A stretch of DNA of 64,000 nucleotides. It comes from JAAFIP01 sp043774625 (GTDB lineage Bacteria; Pseudomonadota; Gammaproteobacteria; Burkholderiales; Burkholderiaceae_C). Under the pieces are notes generated by a model. That model was given only the letters and a program-made list of their open reading frames with translations, did not search any database and was not told the origin of the DNA. Positions 8,581-17,320 of the stretch are shown in pieces (the stretch's first letter is position 1; the number at the start of each line of letters is the position of its first letter). The translations under genes and the position numbers were made by a program. The stretch lies in contig JAYVTG010000113.1 of NCBI GenBank assembly GCA_043774625.1, forward strand, positions 1-64,000. The letters are read 5' to 3'.

Positions 8581-9102
8581 TTAAGCCAGAGTCTTGGCAC
8601 CCATCAAGTACTCACCCTTGCCCAAGTCCACGCCGTTATGTCGCAAAATGGCATAGGCAGTCGTCACGTGGAAGAAGAAGTTGGGCAGCATCCAGTGCTT
8701 CAAATAAGCTTCGCCTTGCATGGTTTTGCTAGCGTCGCGGCCCACTGGAAAAGTAATGTCCTTGTCTTCGCTGCCGTCCAGCTTAGCCGCTGGCACGGTG
8801 GCCAAATAGTCCAGGGTTTTGGCAATGCGGGCTTTCAGGTCAGCAAGGCTGGTTTCGTTATCTTCAAACTTGGGGGCTTCAACACCAGATAAGCGAGCAA
8901 TACCATTTTTAGCTGCATCGCAGGCAATGGTGACCTGACGCGTCAAGGGCAACATGTCAGGTGCCAGTCGTGCTTGGATCAAAGCCACCGGGTCGAATTT
9001 TTTGGCATCTGCATGGGCCTGTGCTTTATCGAGAAAATGGCTCAAATTACCCAACATGGCTTGCACCATGGGCAAGCTGGCAGACGACATGGATATGGAC
9101 AT
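8581..9102 (-). CDS. DUF1993 family protein
   Basis: A 173-residue protein matching DUF1993: N-terminal MVQAMLGNLSHFLDKAQAHAD, central LIQARLAPDMLPLTRQVTIACD and C-terminal LPNFFFHVTTAYAILRHNGVDLGKGEYL. The fold resembles the DinB-like four-helix bundle. Function is unknown. It is monocistronic and convergent with the small gene downstream of lexA. Confidence 0.85.
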   Translation of the reverse strand: MSISMSSASLPMVQAMLGNLSHFLDKAQAHADAKKFDPVALIQARLAPDMLPLTRQVTIACDAAKNGIARLSGVEAPKFEDNETSLADLKARIAKTLDYLATVPAAKLDGSEDKDITFPVGRDASKTMQGEAYLKHWMLPNFFFHVTTAYAILRHNGVDLGKGEYLMGAKTLA

Positions 9103-9254
9103 AAATGACTCCTGTAAACAAATAAAACCGCACCCACAGTATGCACATATCGCAACGAGTTAGCACAGGTCTGGCAGCGTCAACAGCAAAAACACTTCGT
9201 TGGTGACTTATTAGCGACCCTGGCCCATCAAGAGTCACGTGGCACAATCAAGCC

Positions 9255-10262
9255 ATGAATATTGTGATTTTGGACGACTACCAAGACGCTGTGCGCAAGC
9301 TCGATTGCGCTGCCCTGCTGGCAAACTACCCGGCCAAGGTTTACACCAACACGGTCAAAGGTATTGGCCAATTGAGTGTGCGCCTCAAAGACGCCGACGT
9401 CATTGTGCTGATTCGTGAGCGCACGCATTTACCCCGCCAGTTGATTGAAAAACTGCCCAAGCTCAAGATGATTGCCCAAACCGGGCGCGTAGGCAGCCAT
9501 ATTGACATCAACGCCTGCACCGAGCGTGGCATAGCCGTGGCTGAAGGCGTGGGTTCCCCCATTGCACCCTCTGAGCTCACCTGGGCCTTGATCATGGCTG
9601 CCACCCGCAGGTTGCCGCAATACATCTCTCACCTCAAACATGGTGCCTGGCAGCAAGCGGGCCTGAAAGCCGCGTCCATGCCGACCAATTTTGGTCTAGG
9701 CACCGTGCTGCATGGCAAAACCCTGGGGCTTTGGGGTTACGGAAAAATTGGACAGTTGGTAGCAAGTTATGGTCGCGCTTTTGGCATGCATGTCGTAGTC
9801 TGGGGCCGCGAGTCCAGCCTGGCCCGCGCGCAAGCCGATGGTTACGCCATAGCAGCCAGCCGCGAGGCTTTTTTTGCAGATTCCGACGTGCTCAGTCTGC
9901 ATTTACGTCTGACTGACGAGACGCGCGGCATCGTTACCTTGAACGACCTGTCGCTCATGAAACCCACCTCGCTCTTGGTCAACACCTCGCGCGCAGAATT
10001 GATTGAGCAAGACGCACTGATTGCTGGCTTGAACCGTGGCCACCCCGGCTTGGCTGCGATTGATGTGTTTGAAAGCGAACCCATTTTGCAAGGCCATGCT
10101 TTGTTGCGACTGGAAAACTGCATTTGCACACCGCATATTGGCTATGTGGAGCAAAGCAGCTACGAGCTGTATTTTGCTGCTGCGTTTCACAACGTCGTCA
10201 ACTTCATCCAAGGTACACCCACCAACATTGTCAACCCAGGTGCGCTGCAAGTAAGGCGCTGA
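9255..10262 (+). CDS. D-2-hydroxyacid dehydrogenase family protein
   Basis: A 335-residue NAD-dependent dehydrogenase of the D-3-phosphoglycerate/D-lactate dehydrogenase superfamily. It shows the split catalytic domain, the Rossmann motif GLWGYGKIGQLVASYG, the catalytic Arg region (VNTSRAELIEQDAL), the Glu block (DVFESEPI) and the His block (CTPHIGYVE). The substrate is not predictable: the SerA-type ACT domain is absent, so this is not a full SerA. It is followed by an MFS gene. Confidence 0.88.
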   Translation: MNIVILDDYQDAVRKLDCAALLANYPAKVYTNTVKGIGQLSVRLKDADVIVLIRERTHLPRQLIEKLPKLKMIAQTGRVGSHIDINACTERGIAVAEGVGSPIAPSELTWALIMAATRRLPQYISHLKHGAWQQAGLKAASMPTNFGLGTVLHGKTLGLWGYGKIGQLVASYGRAFGMHVVVWGRESSLARAQADGYAIAASREAFFADSDVLSLHLRLTDETRGIVTLNDLSLMKPTSLLVNTSRAELIEQDALIAGLNRGHPGLAAIDVFESEPILQGHALLRLENCICTPHIGYVEQSSYELYFAAAFHNVVNFIQGTPTNIVNPGALQVRR

Positions 10263-10283
10263 TTCATTTTCAGTAGCCATTTT

Positions 10284-10324
10284 GCTATTTATACAATAGC
10301 TGCTCGCGCAGTATTTACAATGGC
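10284..10324 (-). repeat. 41-bp interspersed repeat, copy 3 (covers the start codon of the MFS gene)
   Basis: Minus-strand reading begins GCCATTGTAAATACTGCGCG and ends in GCTATTGTATAAATAGC, with an intact terminal hairpin. The ATG used for the MFS gene (10320-10322) lies inside the repeat. Confidence 0.83.
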
Positions 10325-11516
10325 TACAGCCGAAAACACCTCTCCACCCGCCAACGACAAAGCAGCCAGCAACAAACTGCTATGGGCACTACTTTTCGGT
10401 AATTTTGTCATCGGCACTGGCATCATGCTGGTACCAGGCACTCTCAACGACATCAGCAGCTCTTTGCAAATCAGTATCAGCTCGGCTGGGCAGTTGATTA
10501 CTGCGGGCGCGGTACTCATGTGTATTGGCGCTCCAGTGTTTGCAGCACTGGTGGCGGGCTGGGACCGCAGGCGCTTGCTCGCTGCCAGCATGCTGTGGTA
10601 CGCCGCATTGCACCTACTATGTGCTTTGGCACCCAACTTTGCCAGCCTCATGGTGTTGCGTGTATTAGCCGTCGCTTCTGCAGCCATTTTTACGCCGCAA
10701 GCCGCTGCCGTAGCGGGTATGCTCGTACCCCCCGGACAACGCGGGCGTGCTATTACCACGGTGTTTTTAGGCTGGTCTGTAGCATCGGTGATAGGCGCAC
10801 CACTGGGCGCGTGGATTGGTGGCACCTACGGGTGGCGAACGGCATTTAGCTTGCTGGGCATCCTCTCACTCTTGAGTACAGCCTGGGTCTGGCGCGCCTT
10901 GCCAACGGGCATCCGACCACCCGCCATCAGCGCGCAGCAGTGGCGTGAAACGCTCAGTTCCAAGGTATTGCTGGCGGCAGTGGCCGTGACTGCAGTGTCG
11001 TCTGCGGGCCAGTTTGTACTGTTTGCCTATCAGGCTCCCTTTTTGGCCAAAACCTACGCTGCCACTCCAGGCATGATTGCTCTGTACTTCACAGTGTTTG
11101 GTGCTTTTGGCTTTATGGGTAATGTGTTGATGTCGCGCAATATAGACCGCCTTGGTGCTCCCAATGCGGTGTTGATTGCCCTGATCTGCATGGCGATCAG
11201 TCTGCTTTTGTGGCCACTGGGAACCAGCTTCATGCTGATTTGTGTAGTGACCATTCCGTGGGCCCTGGGTTGCTTTTCATCCAATTCAGCGCAACAGGCG
11301 CGGCTGGTCGCTCTATCACCCGCTGTAGCCAGTGTGAGCATTGCACTCAACACCTCGGCCATGTACATGGGCCAGGGTTTTGGCGCTGCAGTGGGCGGTT
11401 GGATGATTGCCCACGACAAAATGCCAGATTTGCACTGGGCGGGCTTTATCGGCCTGATTTGTGCAATTGCGGTAAGCGCGTGGGCAAAGCGCTTGCACCA
11501 AGTGCAGCGCGGCTAA
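10320..11516 (+). CDS. MFS transporter (drug/sugar efflux type)
   Basis: A 398-residue protein with 12 predicted hydrophobic segments and the family signature between helices 2 and 3 (ALVAGWDRRRLLAASML). Overall pattern resembles the AraJ/YbcL-like efflux proteins of the major facilitator superfamily. Substrate unknown. The best start is the ATG at 10320; it has no clear ribosome binding site and sits inside a 41-bp repeat, so the repeat may have replaced the original 5' region. Confidence 0.85.
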   Translation: MATAENTSPPANDKAASNKLLWALLFGNFVIGTGIMLVPGTLNDISSSLQISISSAGQLITAGAVLMCIGAPVFAALVAGWDRRRLLAASMLWYAALHLLCALAPNFASLMVLRVLAVASAAIFTPQAAAVAGMLVPPGQRGRAITTVFLGWSVASVIGAPLGAWIGGTYGWRTAFSLLGILSLLSTAWVWRALPTGIRPPAISAQQWRETLSSKVLLAAVAVTAVSSAGQFVLFAYQAPFLAKTYAATPGMIALYFTVFGAFGFMGNVLMSRNIDRLGAPNAVLIALICMAISLLLWPLGTSFMLICVVTIPWALGCFSSNSAQQARLVALSPAVASVSIALNTSAMYMGQGFGAAVGGWMIAHDKMPDLHWAGFIGLICAIAVSAWAKRLHQVQRG

Positions 11517-11521
11517 TGCAA

Positions 11522-13693
11522 CTACGGTTTATGGGGCTGTAAGCGATCAAATTCGCTTGAAGTAGCGATATCGAAGTCGATAGAGCCACTGTCGGGGGCA
11601 TCTGCTTTGGTCACAGGTGTCGTAGCTTGCGGCAAGCTCGCACTGGGCTTGGCAAGAGGGCCTTCACCAAAAATATCCAACTCTATATCGACCCCCGTGT
11701 CGTTACTGGCAGGAGCAACGGCTGGTACGGGCTGCGTGATCGAGTGAGACGGAATTTGGCTTGAACTGACAACAGGATCCGACACCAGGCCTGGCAACGG
11801 CTGCATTTGTGTGTAAGACACTGTTGGATCAATCACTGCCGCGCCATCTTGTTCAATAATATCTTTGGCAACGGCGTACAGCAGCATCAGCTCGCGGTAT
11901 GCGGCCAAGTCAAACGGCTGGTTTTCATGGTCTGGCTTGCGGAAGATGGACTCTTCAATGACATCCAGCGCCTTGGGGCCGGGCCACAGCGCTTGAATGC
12001 GGCTTAAAGCCGCGTCGTATTGATCAAGACCGCGACTGTTCTGACCATATTCTTCAAAGCTGGGCACCTGGGCGTTGAAGACCATATTGAAGTCGTTGCG
12101 CAGCATTTCGTATTCTGCCTGCTGACCAACCTGATGGTATATATTGAACAAATCCAGATAAGCCAATGCACTGGTTTCCACATTTTCACTGATGTGGTTT
12201 TGCAAAATATCAATAGCCTGGCTGTGTTGTCCCAATGACAAGAAGAAATCTGCCTGTTGTTGAATATCGAACAACTCTTCTGCATTGACCGCACGTGGCG
12301 AACTTGGGCTGATAGCGCTCAGGTCTGAAGTGAGCGAATCGCGCCACTGCACTGGTTGGCGAACCGACGTTGCGGCATCTCCATCACCAGCCAGCGCCCC
12401 CGCGCCAGACGCCGCAAATGCGCTAGCGCTTGAACTGGCAGGTACAGCCGCTGCAGAAGACGGATAGACCGTGCGGCTACGATCACTCGCCTCAGTTTGT
12501 GACCCTCCATAGCCCGACTGCTTTACGGCAGCTTGTGCGCGGGCAAGCCGGTTATTGCCTTCTTGCGCATTAAAGCGGTCAACACTACCCCACCAAGGTG
12601 ACTGGCCACTGCTGCGGCGTTGCCGATACAGATAAATGGCCCACCCCAGAGCGCCTAAAGCCAGCAGGCCTAGCGCAAAAACCAACGGGTTGACGTAGCG
12701 TTCTTGCTGGGCGCGAGCCAGGTCGGTTTTTAAAACGGTCAGCTCCTGCGTTTGCCTCTTGGTCACGTCTTGCATGCCACGCACTTCAGTTTCTATCGTC
12801 ATCAACCGTTGGGCATCGCGCAGTATGTCTTCAGGCTGTGCATTGATGGCACGCCACAGCATGGCCGCCTTGGCACGTGCGGCATTGTCTGTCGTGGGCA
12901 GCGTCAACATCTCGGCAGAGGCGCGCAGGCTGGGCGAAGTGCCTGATGTCAAGTCCAGCAGATCCAGCTTGAGAAGCGCTTTGCCGCTGGGTTTGGCAGC
13001 CGATTGGGCTACCACCCCTGGTGCACGCGCCTTGGGGGCAGCAACAGCCTGCTTGGGTACGGTTGGCTGTGGCCGCGCGGCCTTTTGCTCTGCACGCAGA
13101 CGCACCCTCTCGGCACGACGTTCTGCGCGGTTTGCAGCCTGGATAGCCGCTTCTTGTGCAGACACAGGCGGCGCCTCTGCTTTGGGGGCAGCAAGCGGCA
13201 CATCTCTGGGTACTGGTGTCGGGCCCAGAGGAATGTTGACAGGGGGTGAGAACGCGCTAGCTGGCGCTGGCTCTGAGGGCGCATCTGGCAGCAACACATA
13301 GCGACGCGATGACGTATTTTGGTTGCAACCCGCTTTGACATACACCGTGACCACCGGCTCATCCACAATCGTGCTGCCGCGCACGCGCAACGTCAGCTCA
13401 GTCGGGCTAGACCTTGCTACAGACAAAAACACGTTTTGGTTACTGACACGGTTATCACCGTAAAAAACTTCTGCACTAAAGCAGGCAGGTTCTGGCGTTT
13501 CTTCTTGCGGCTCAACGCTGGCCAATATGGATAAATTTAGGGGCTGCCCCAATAGCACAGCGCCTCGACTACGACCCAGTGACAAAGCTTGCGCGGCCAT
13601 AGGCACACACATCAGCAAACACAACGCAGAAATGGCGCGTCGCAGGCTTACACTGGAGTAAAGTAAATTTTGCTTAAAAGGCGGATTGGTCAT
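11522..13693 (-). CDS. FimV-like inner-membrane protein with TPR-like C-terminus
   Basis: A 723-residue protein with a signal peptide (ALCLLMCVPMAAQA), a FimV-type N-terminal domain (LSLGRSRGAVLLGQPLNLSILAS), an Ala/Pro-rich linker, a short coiled-coil stretch (TKRQTQELTVLKTDLARAQQE) and one membrane helix near residue 340 (PLVFALGLLALGALGWAIYLY). The C-terminal half has a TPR-like helical repeat (ADFFLSLGQHSQAIDILQNHI) and an acidic tail. FimV proteins organise type IV pili and polar complexes. I see no LysM motif. It is monocistronic and divergent from the hydroxyacyl-CoA dehydrogenase gene. Confidence 0.7.
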   Translation of the reverse strand: MTNPPFKQNLLYSSVSLRRAISALCLLMCVPMAAQALSLGRSRGAVLLGQPLNLSILASVEPQEETPEPACFSAEVFYGDNRVSNQNVFLSVARSSPTELTLRVRGSTIVDEPVVTVYVKAGCNQNTSSRRYVLLPDAPSEPAPASAFSPPVNIPLGPTPVPRDVPLAAPKAEAPPVSAQEAAIQAANRAERRAERVRLRAEQKAARPQPTVPKQAVAAPKARAPGVVAQSAAKPSGKALLKLDLLDLTSGTSPSLRASAEMLTLPTTDNAARAKAAMLWRAINAQPEDILRDAQRLMTIETEVRGMQDVTKRQTQELTVLKTDLARAQQERYVNPLVFALGLLALGALGWAIYLYRQRRSSGQSPWWGSVDRFNAQEGNNRLARAQAAVKQSGYGGSQTEASDRSRTVYPSSAAAVPASSSASAFAASGAGALAGDGDAATSVRQPVQWRDSLTSDLSAISPSSPRAVNAEELFDIQQQADFFLSLGQHSQAIDILQNHISENVETSALAYLDLFNIYHQVGQQAEYEMLRNDFNMVFNAQVPSFEEYGQNSRGLDQYDAALSRIQALWPGPKALDVIEESIFRKPDHENQPFDLAAYRELMLLYAVAKDIIEQDGAAVIDPTVSYTQMQPLPGLVSDPVVSSSQIPSHSITQPVPAVAPASNDTGVDIELDIFGEGPLAKPSASLPQATTPVTKADAPDSGSIDFDIATSSEFDRLQPHKP

Positions 13694-13750
13694 GTTTTAA
13701 TTGCTCTTCCCTCACACACTTTGACACATCTCATACGACACAATCATCTC

Positions 13751-15277
13751 ATGGATTCAGTATTTTTAGCTACAGGAATCGTCGGAATTGGGGCCATGGG
13801 CCAAGGAATTGCCCAAATTGCTGCACAAGCCGGCAGCCAGGTGTTTTTGTTTGACACAGCTAATGACGCCGTCAGCAAAGCTATTTCTGCTATTTCTGGC
13901 ATCTGGGACAAACAGGTTGAGAAGGGTCGTATGGACGCAACACATGCGTCCGAACTCAAGGGTCGTCTAAAAGCTTGCGTCAAGCTTACCGATTTATCTT
14001 CCTGCGATCTCGTCGTCGAAGCCATCGTAGAGCGTTTGGACGTGAAGCAGGCTTTGTTTAAACAACTCGAAGACATTGTTTCGTCAGAAACGGTGTTGGC
14101 CACCAATACATCGTCATTGTCTGTAACGGCTATTGCGGCGGCTATGCAACATCCCCAGCGTTTTGCGGGCTACCATTTCTTCAATCCCGTGCCTTTAATG
14201 AAGGTGGTGGAAGTTATTGGGGGCCTGAAAACCGACAAAACCGTTTGCCAGCGTTTGACCGACTACGCCAAACAAATGGGCCACACCCCCGTGCAGTGCT
14301 CTGACACCCCTGGCTTTATCGTCAATCACGCAGGCAGGGCTTACGGCACCGAGGCTTTGCGCATTGTGAGCGAGGGCGTGAGCGACTTTGCCACGATTGA
14401 TTTGATTTTGAAAGACCAGGTGGGCTTTAAGCTCGGCCCGTTTGAACTGATGGATTTGACGGCGCTGGACGTGTCGCACCCGGTTATGGAGTCCATCTAC
14501 CACCAGTATTTTGAAGAGCCGCGTTATCGCCCTAGCGTCATTACCGCGCAACGCCTGGCTGGCGGTGTTCTGGGCAAGAAGGCAGGGGCTGGTTTTTACA
14601 ATTATTCGGCTGGAACCCGCATTGAATATGCGCAAACAGCTACTCCTTTAATAGCAGAAACCGACATGCCACCCGTGTGGGTTTCGCCGCGCGCTACGCG
14701 GCGCGCAGAGCTGTTGCAATTACTCAAAAACCTGGGCGCGAAGATAGAAACGGGTGTGTCGCCTTCACCGCAAGCGCTGACCATCATCGCCCCCCTGGGG
14801 TTTGACTGCACCACAGTTGCCGTGGTCGAGCGCTACGACCCAGCCCGCACCATCGCCATCGACATGCTGGTTGACGATGCGGCCAGCAAACGCCGCGTGC
14901 TGATGACCAACCCCGCAACCCGCGACGACATGCGCGACGCAGCGCACGCCCTGTTTGCACGCGATGGCAAGGCCGTGAGCGTCATCCGGGACAGCGGTGG
15001 CTTTGTGACCCAGCGCGTGGTGGCCGCCATCGTCAACATAGCGAGCGACATTTGCCAACAGCAAATTTGTAGCCCTGCGGACCTGGAAACCGCCGTCACT
15101 CTGGGCCTGGGCTACCCGCACGGCCCGCTGGCACTGGGCGACTTGCTGGGCCCGACCAATGTGCTGGAAGTACTGTTCAACATGCAAACCGTGTATGGCG
15201 ACCCTCGCTACCGCCCCAGCCCCTGGCTGCGCCGCCGTGGCGCGATAGGCCTGAGCCTCAAGCATCGCGAGCCTTAA
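13751..15277 (+). CDS. 3-hydroxyacyl-CoA dehydrogenase (PaaH-like)
   Basis: A 508-residue NAD-dependent enzyme: Rossmann motif GIVGIGAMGQGIAQIAAQAG, the His block GYHFFNPVPLMKVVE and two C-terminal helical domains (the second from VIRDSGGFVTQRVVAAIVN), as in PaaH-type single-function enzymes. It oxidises 3-hydroxyacyl-CoA in fatty acid or phenylacetate breakdown. The ATG at 13751 gives MDSVFLATGIVG; an upstream start at 13670 overlaps the divergent FimV gene. A 41-bp repeat at 14615-14655 encodes TRIEYAQTATPLIA. An enoyl-CoA hydratase gene follows 36 bp downstream. Confidence 0.9.
   Translation: MDSVFLATGIVGIGAMGQGIAQIAAQAGSQVFLFDTANDAVSKAISAISGIWDKQVEKGRMDATHASELKGRLKACVKLTDLSSCDLVVEAIVERLDVKQALFKQLEDIVSSETVLATNTSSLSVTAIAAAMQHPQRFAGYHFFNPVPLMKVVEVIGGLKTDKTVCQRLTDYAKQMGHTPVQCSDTPGFIVNHAGRAYGTEALRIVSEGVSDFATIDLILKDQVGFKLGPFELMDLTALDVSHPVMESIYHQYFEEPRYRPSVITAQRLAGGVLGKKAGAGFYNYSAGTRIEYAQTATPLIAETDMPPVWVSPRATRRAELLQLLKNLGAKIETGVSPSPQALTIIAPLGFDCTTVAVVERYDPARTIAIDMLVDDAASKRRVLMTNPATRDDMRDAAHALFARDGKAVSVIRDSGGFVTQRVVAAIVNIASDICQQQICSPADLETAVTLGLGYPHGPLALGDLLGPTNVLEVLFNMQTVYGDPRYRPSPWLRRRGAIGLSLKHREP
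14615..14655 (+). repeat. 41-bp interspersed repeat, copy 4 (inside 3-hydroxyacyl-CoA dehydrogenase)
   Basis: Plus-strand reading has the core GAATATGCGCAAACAGCTAC and ends TTTAATAGC. The left end is diverged (ACCCGCATT in place of GCCAGCGTA). It is the most degenerate copy in the list, but it aligns over the full 41 bp without gaps. Confidence 0.7.
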
Positions 15278-15313
15278 AGCATCGCCAGCCATAACACCTG
15301 CGAGACAATAAAT

Positions 15314-16126
15314 ATGAGCGATACCCACCATAGCGATGCAAGCCACAGCGCGGGCGAGCTCATCAACACTAGCCAGGGCGCAACAATGGTGCTGACCATC
15401 AGCAACCCCGATCACCGCAACGCCCTGTCGCCTGCCATGTATGCAGCTGGCGTGGAAGCGCTGAACTTTGCCGATAGCAGCCACGACATTCGCAGTGTGG
15501 TCATTACCGGTGCCAACGGGATGTTTTGCGCTGGCGGCAACTTGCAGCGTCTCATGCACAACCGCAGCCAGCCGCCCGAGGTGCAAGCGCAAAGCATTGA
15601 CGGGCTAAACGCATGGATTGAGGCCATTCGCAGTTGCCGCAAGCCTGTGGTGGCCGCCGTAGAAGGCTCTGCCGCGGGCGCAGGCTTTTCGCTGTGCCTG
15701 GCCTGCGACTTGATCGTAGCCGCGCGCGATGCGGTGTTTGTTATGTCCTACAGCAGCGTGGGCCTGTCGCCCGACGGCGGCGCCACCTGGCACCTGGCCC
15801 GCGCATTGCCCCGCCAACTGGCCAGCGAACTGCTACTGGGCGGAGAGCGTATCGGCGGCGAGCGTTTGCAGCAGTTGGGAGTGGTCAACCGCGTGAGCGA
15901 GCGCGGCCTGGCGCTGACTGACGCACTGGCCGCCTGCGACAAGCTTAACGCCCGCGCGCCCAACGCGCTGGCCAGCATCAAAGACTTGCTGAACGATGCC
16001 GCAGGCCACAGCCTGCCCGAGCATTTGCAGGCCGAGCGCGACCAGTTTGTCATCAACCTGCACCACGCCAATGCGGGCGAAGGCATTCGCGCGTTTTTGG
16101 ACAAGCGCCCTGCTCTCTATCGGTAA
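15314..16126 (+). CDS. Enoyl-CoA hydratase/isomerase family protein
   Basis: A 270-residue crotonase-fold protein with the oxyanion-hole motifs GANGMFCAGGNLQRL and AAVEGSAAGAGFSLCLACDL, and the SPDGGATWHLARALPRQLA block found in oxepin-CoA hydrolase/enoyl-CoA hydratase paralogues of Burkholderiales. It probably works with the adjacent 3-hydroxyacyl-CoA dehydrogenase in acyl-CoA or phenylacetate-type degradation. Confidence 0.88.
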   Translation: MSDTHHSDASHSAGELINTSQGATMVLTISNPDHRNALSPAMYAAGVEALNFADSSHDIRSVVITGANGMFCAGGNLQRLMHNRSQPPEVQAQSIDGLNAWIEAIRSCRKPVVAAVEGSAAGAGFSLCLACDLIVAARDAVFVMSYSSVGLSPDGGATWHLARALPRQLASELLLGGERIGGERLQQLGVVNRVSERGLALTDALAACDKLNARAPNALASIKDLLNDAAGHSLPEHLQAERDQFVINLHHANAGEGIRAFLDKRPALYR

Positions 16127-16190
16127 ACGCTGCGTGCACTTTGCGCTCACAACACTTGCATTGCTGCAAGTTGCCGCCAAATAGCCTGCA

Positions 16191-16718
16191 ATGACACGCT
16201 GGCTACTCAAAATACTGGGCTGGGTTTTTACACCCATCGTCGCACTGCTACTGATCTTTGAAGAATGGGGTTGGGTGCCTCTGTCGCGGTTGTTCCGCAC
16301 CATGGTGCAATGGCCGTTTTGGGCGGACATGTGGATCAAGATGGGCAACGGCATTGCCCGATTGCCGCCCTGGGCAGCATTATTGGTACTAGGCGTGCCT
16401 GCAGTGCTGCTGTTTCCGGTGAAGTTGCTGGCGGTATACCTGATTGGGCATGCGCAGCATGTGGCGGGTGTTTCGCTGCTTGTCGGGGCCAAAATTGTGG
16501 GCACCGCCATTTTGGCCCGGCTGTTTGAGTTGACCCAGCCCGCCCTCATGCAACTGGCCTGGTTCGCCAAGTGGTATCCGCGCTGGAAGGTCTGGAAGGA
16601 CGCTCTCATGCAGCGGGTACGGGCCACTATGGTGTGGACGGCGGGGCGAAGGTTGAAAGTGTCTGGCATTCGGCGTTTACGCGTGGTCAAGAGTCTGATG
16701 TCTCGAAAAGCGCCCTAG
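16191..16718 (+). CDS. Conserved membrane protein of unknown function
   Basis: A 175-residue protein with two to three hydrophobic segments (ILGWVFTPIVALLLIF; PPWAALLVLGVPAVLLFPVKLLAVYLIG; LLVGAKIVGTAILARLF) and a strongly basic C-terminal tail (RRLKVSGIRRLRVVKSLMSRK). Proteins of this kind are common in Burkholderiales without an assigned role. The ATG at 16191 starts 64 bp after the hydratase. Confidence 0.65.
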   Translation: MTRWLLKILGWVFTPIVALLLIFEEWGWVPLSRLFRTMVQWPFWADMWIKMGNGIARLPPWAALLVLGVPAVLLFPVKLLAVYLIGHAQHVAGVSLLVGAKIVGTAILARLFELTQPALMQLAWFAKWYPRWKVWKDALMQRVRATMVWTAGRRLKVSGIRRLRVVKSLMSRKAP

Positions 16719-16769
16719 CCAGCACATGACCGCGCAAGTCTGACGCAACCCATCCGACACTCCAAAAAA

Positions 16770-16807
16770 CAAAAAAACAAAAAGCCTGCACGAAGCAGGC
16801 TCTTTTA
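16770..16807. terminator. Probable bidirectional intrinsic terminator
   Basis: Stem AGCCTGC (16783-16789), loop ACGAA, stem GCAGGCT (16795-16801), flanked by an A-run on the left and TCTTTT on the right. It sits between two convergent genes, which fits termination in both directions. Confidence 0.75.
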
Positions 16808-16828
16808 ATTGAGGTTTGAAGCAACTGA

Positions 16829-17092
16829 TTATTTAATCATTGGCCCGAGTTGGTTCCAGGCAAACAGCAAAATTAAAGCGCCAATAACAGACATGATGAA
16901 GCCTGCAGCGTGAAACTTGGAACCCTCAGCAGGTTTGCTAAACATCTGGCCAATAATGCCGCCGACGTAAGAACCCACAACGCCCAGAACACCGGTCATG
17001 AGAAGCCCCATATGGTCAGCCCCGGGCATGATGGCACGTGCAATCAAGCCCACCACAATACCAACGATCAACATCCACACGTAATGCAACAT
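16829..17092 (-). CDS. GlsB/YeaQ/YmgE family small membrane protein
   Basis: An 87-residue, three-helix membrane protein with the family pattern VGLIARAIMPGADHMGLLMTGVLGVVGSYVGG. Usually called transglycosylase-associated protein, though no enzymatic activity is known; it is often stress-induced. The start ATG at 17092 has AGG upstream (TTGGAGTAAACCT on the minus strand). Confidence 0.9.
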   Translation of the reverse strand: MLHYVWMLIVGIVVGLIARAIMPGADHMGLLMTGVLGVVGSYVGGIIGQMFSKPAEGSKFHAAGFIMSVIGALILLFAWNQLGPMIK

Positions 17093-17277
17093 AGGTTTAC
17101 TCCAATATTAAGTAAGTAAAAGTGAACAGAGAACCTTTACTGTACACCAACTTGATTGATCTAAAGAGTACTCAAACGCCCGATGAGAAAAAGCGCCAAT
17201 ACAGCTACGCACGCAGCATGTGAAGCTTGCAAATACATGTTCTCAGGCACATGACAATATGCATAAAACCACGCACT

Positions 17278-17318
17278 GCCAGCGTAGAATATGCGTAAGC
17301 AGCTATTAAAACTGTAGC
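17278..17318 (+). repeat. 41-bp interspersed repeat, copy 5
   Basis: Starts GCCAGCGTAGAATATGCGTA and ends in AGCTATTAAAACTGTAGC. It abuts the 3' end of acsA (stop at 17321). The right end plus the next bases form ACTGTAG-CAA-CTACAGT followed by TTTT, a terminator-like hairpin on the plus strand. Confidence 0.88.
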
Positions 17319-17320
17319 AA

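Noticed and set aside
13876..13905. AGCAAAGCTATTTCTGCTATTT in the hydroxyacyl-CoA dehydrogenase gene, similar to the repeat's right end.
   Set aside because: Only about 12 bp match and the left end is absent.
14765..15592. Open frame of 275 codons antisense to the hydroxyacyl-CoA dehydrogenase and enoyl-CoA hydratase genes.
   Set aside because: It spans the boundary of two well-supported genes and shows no family features.
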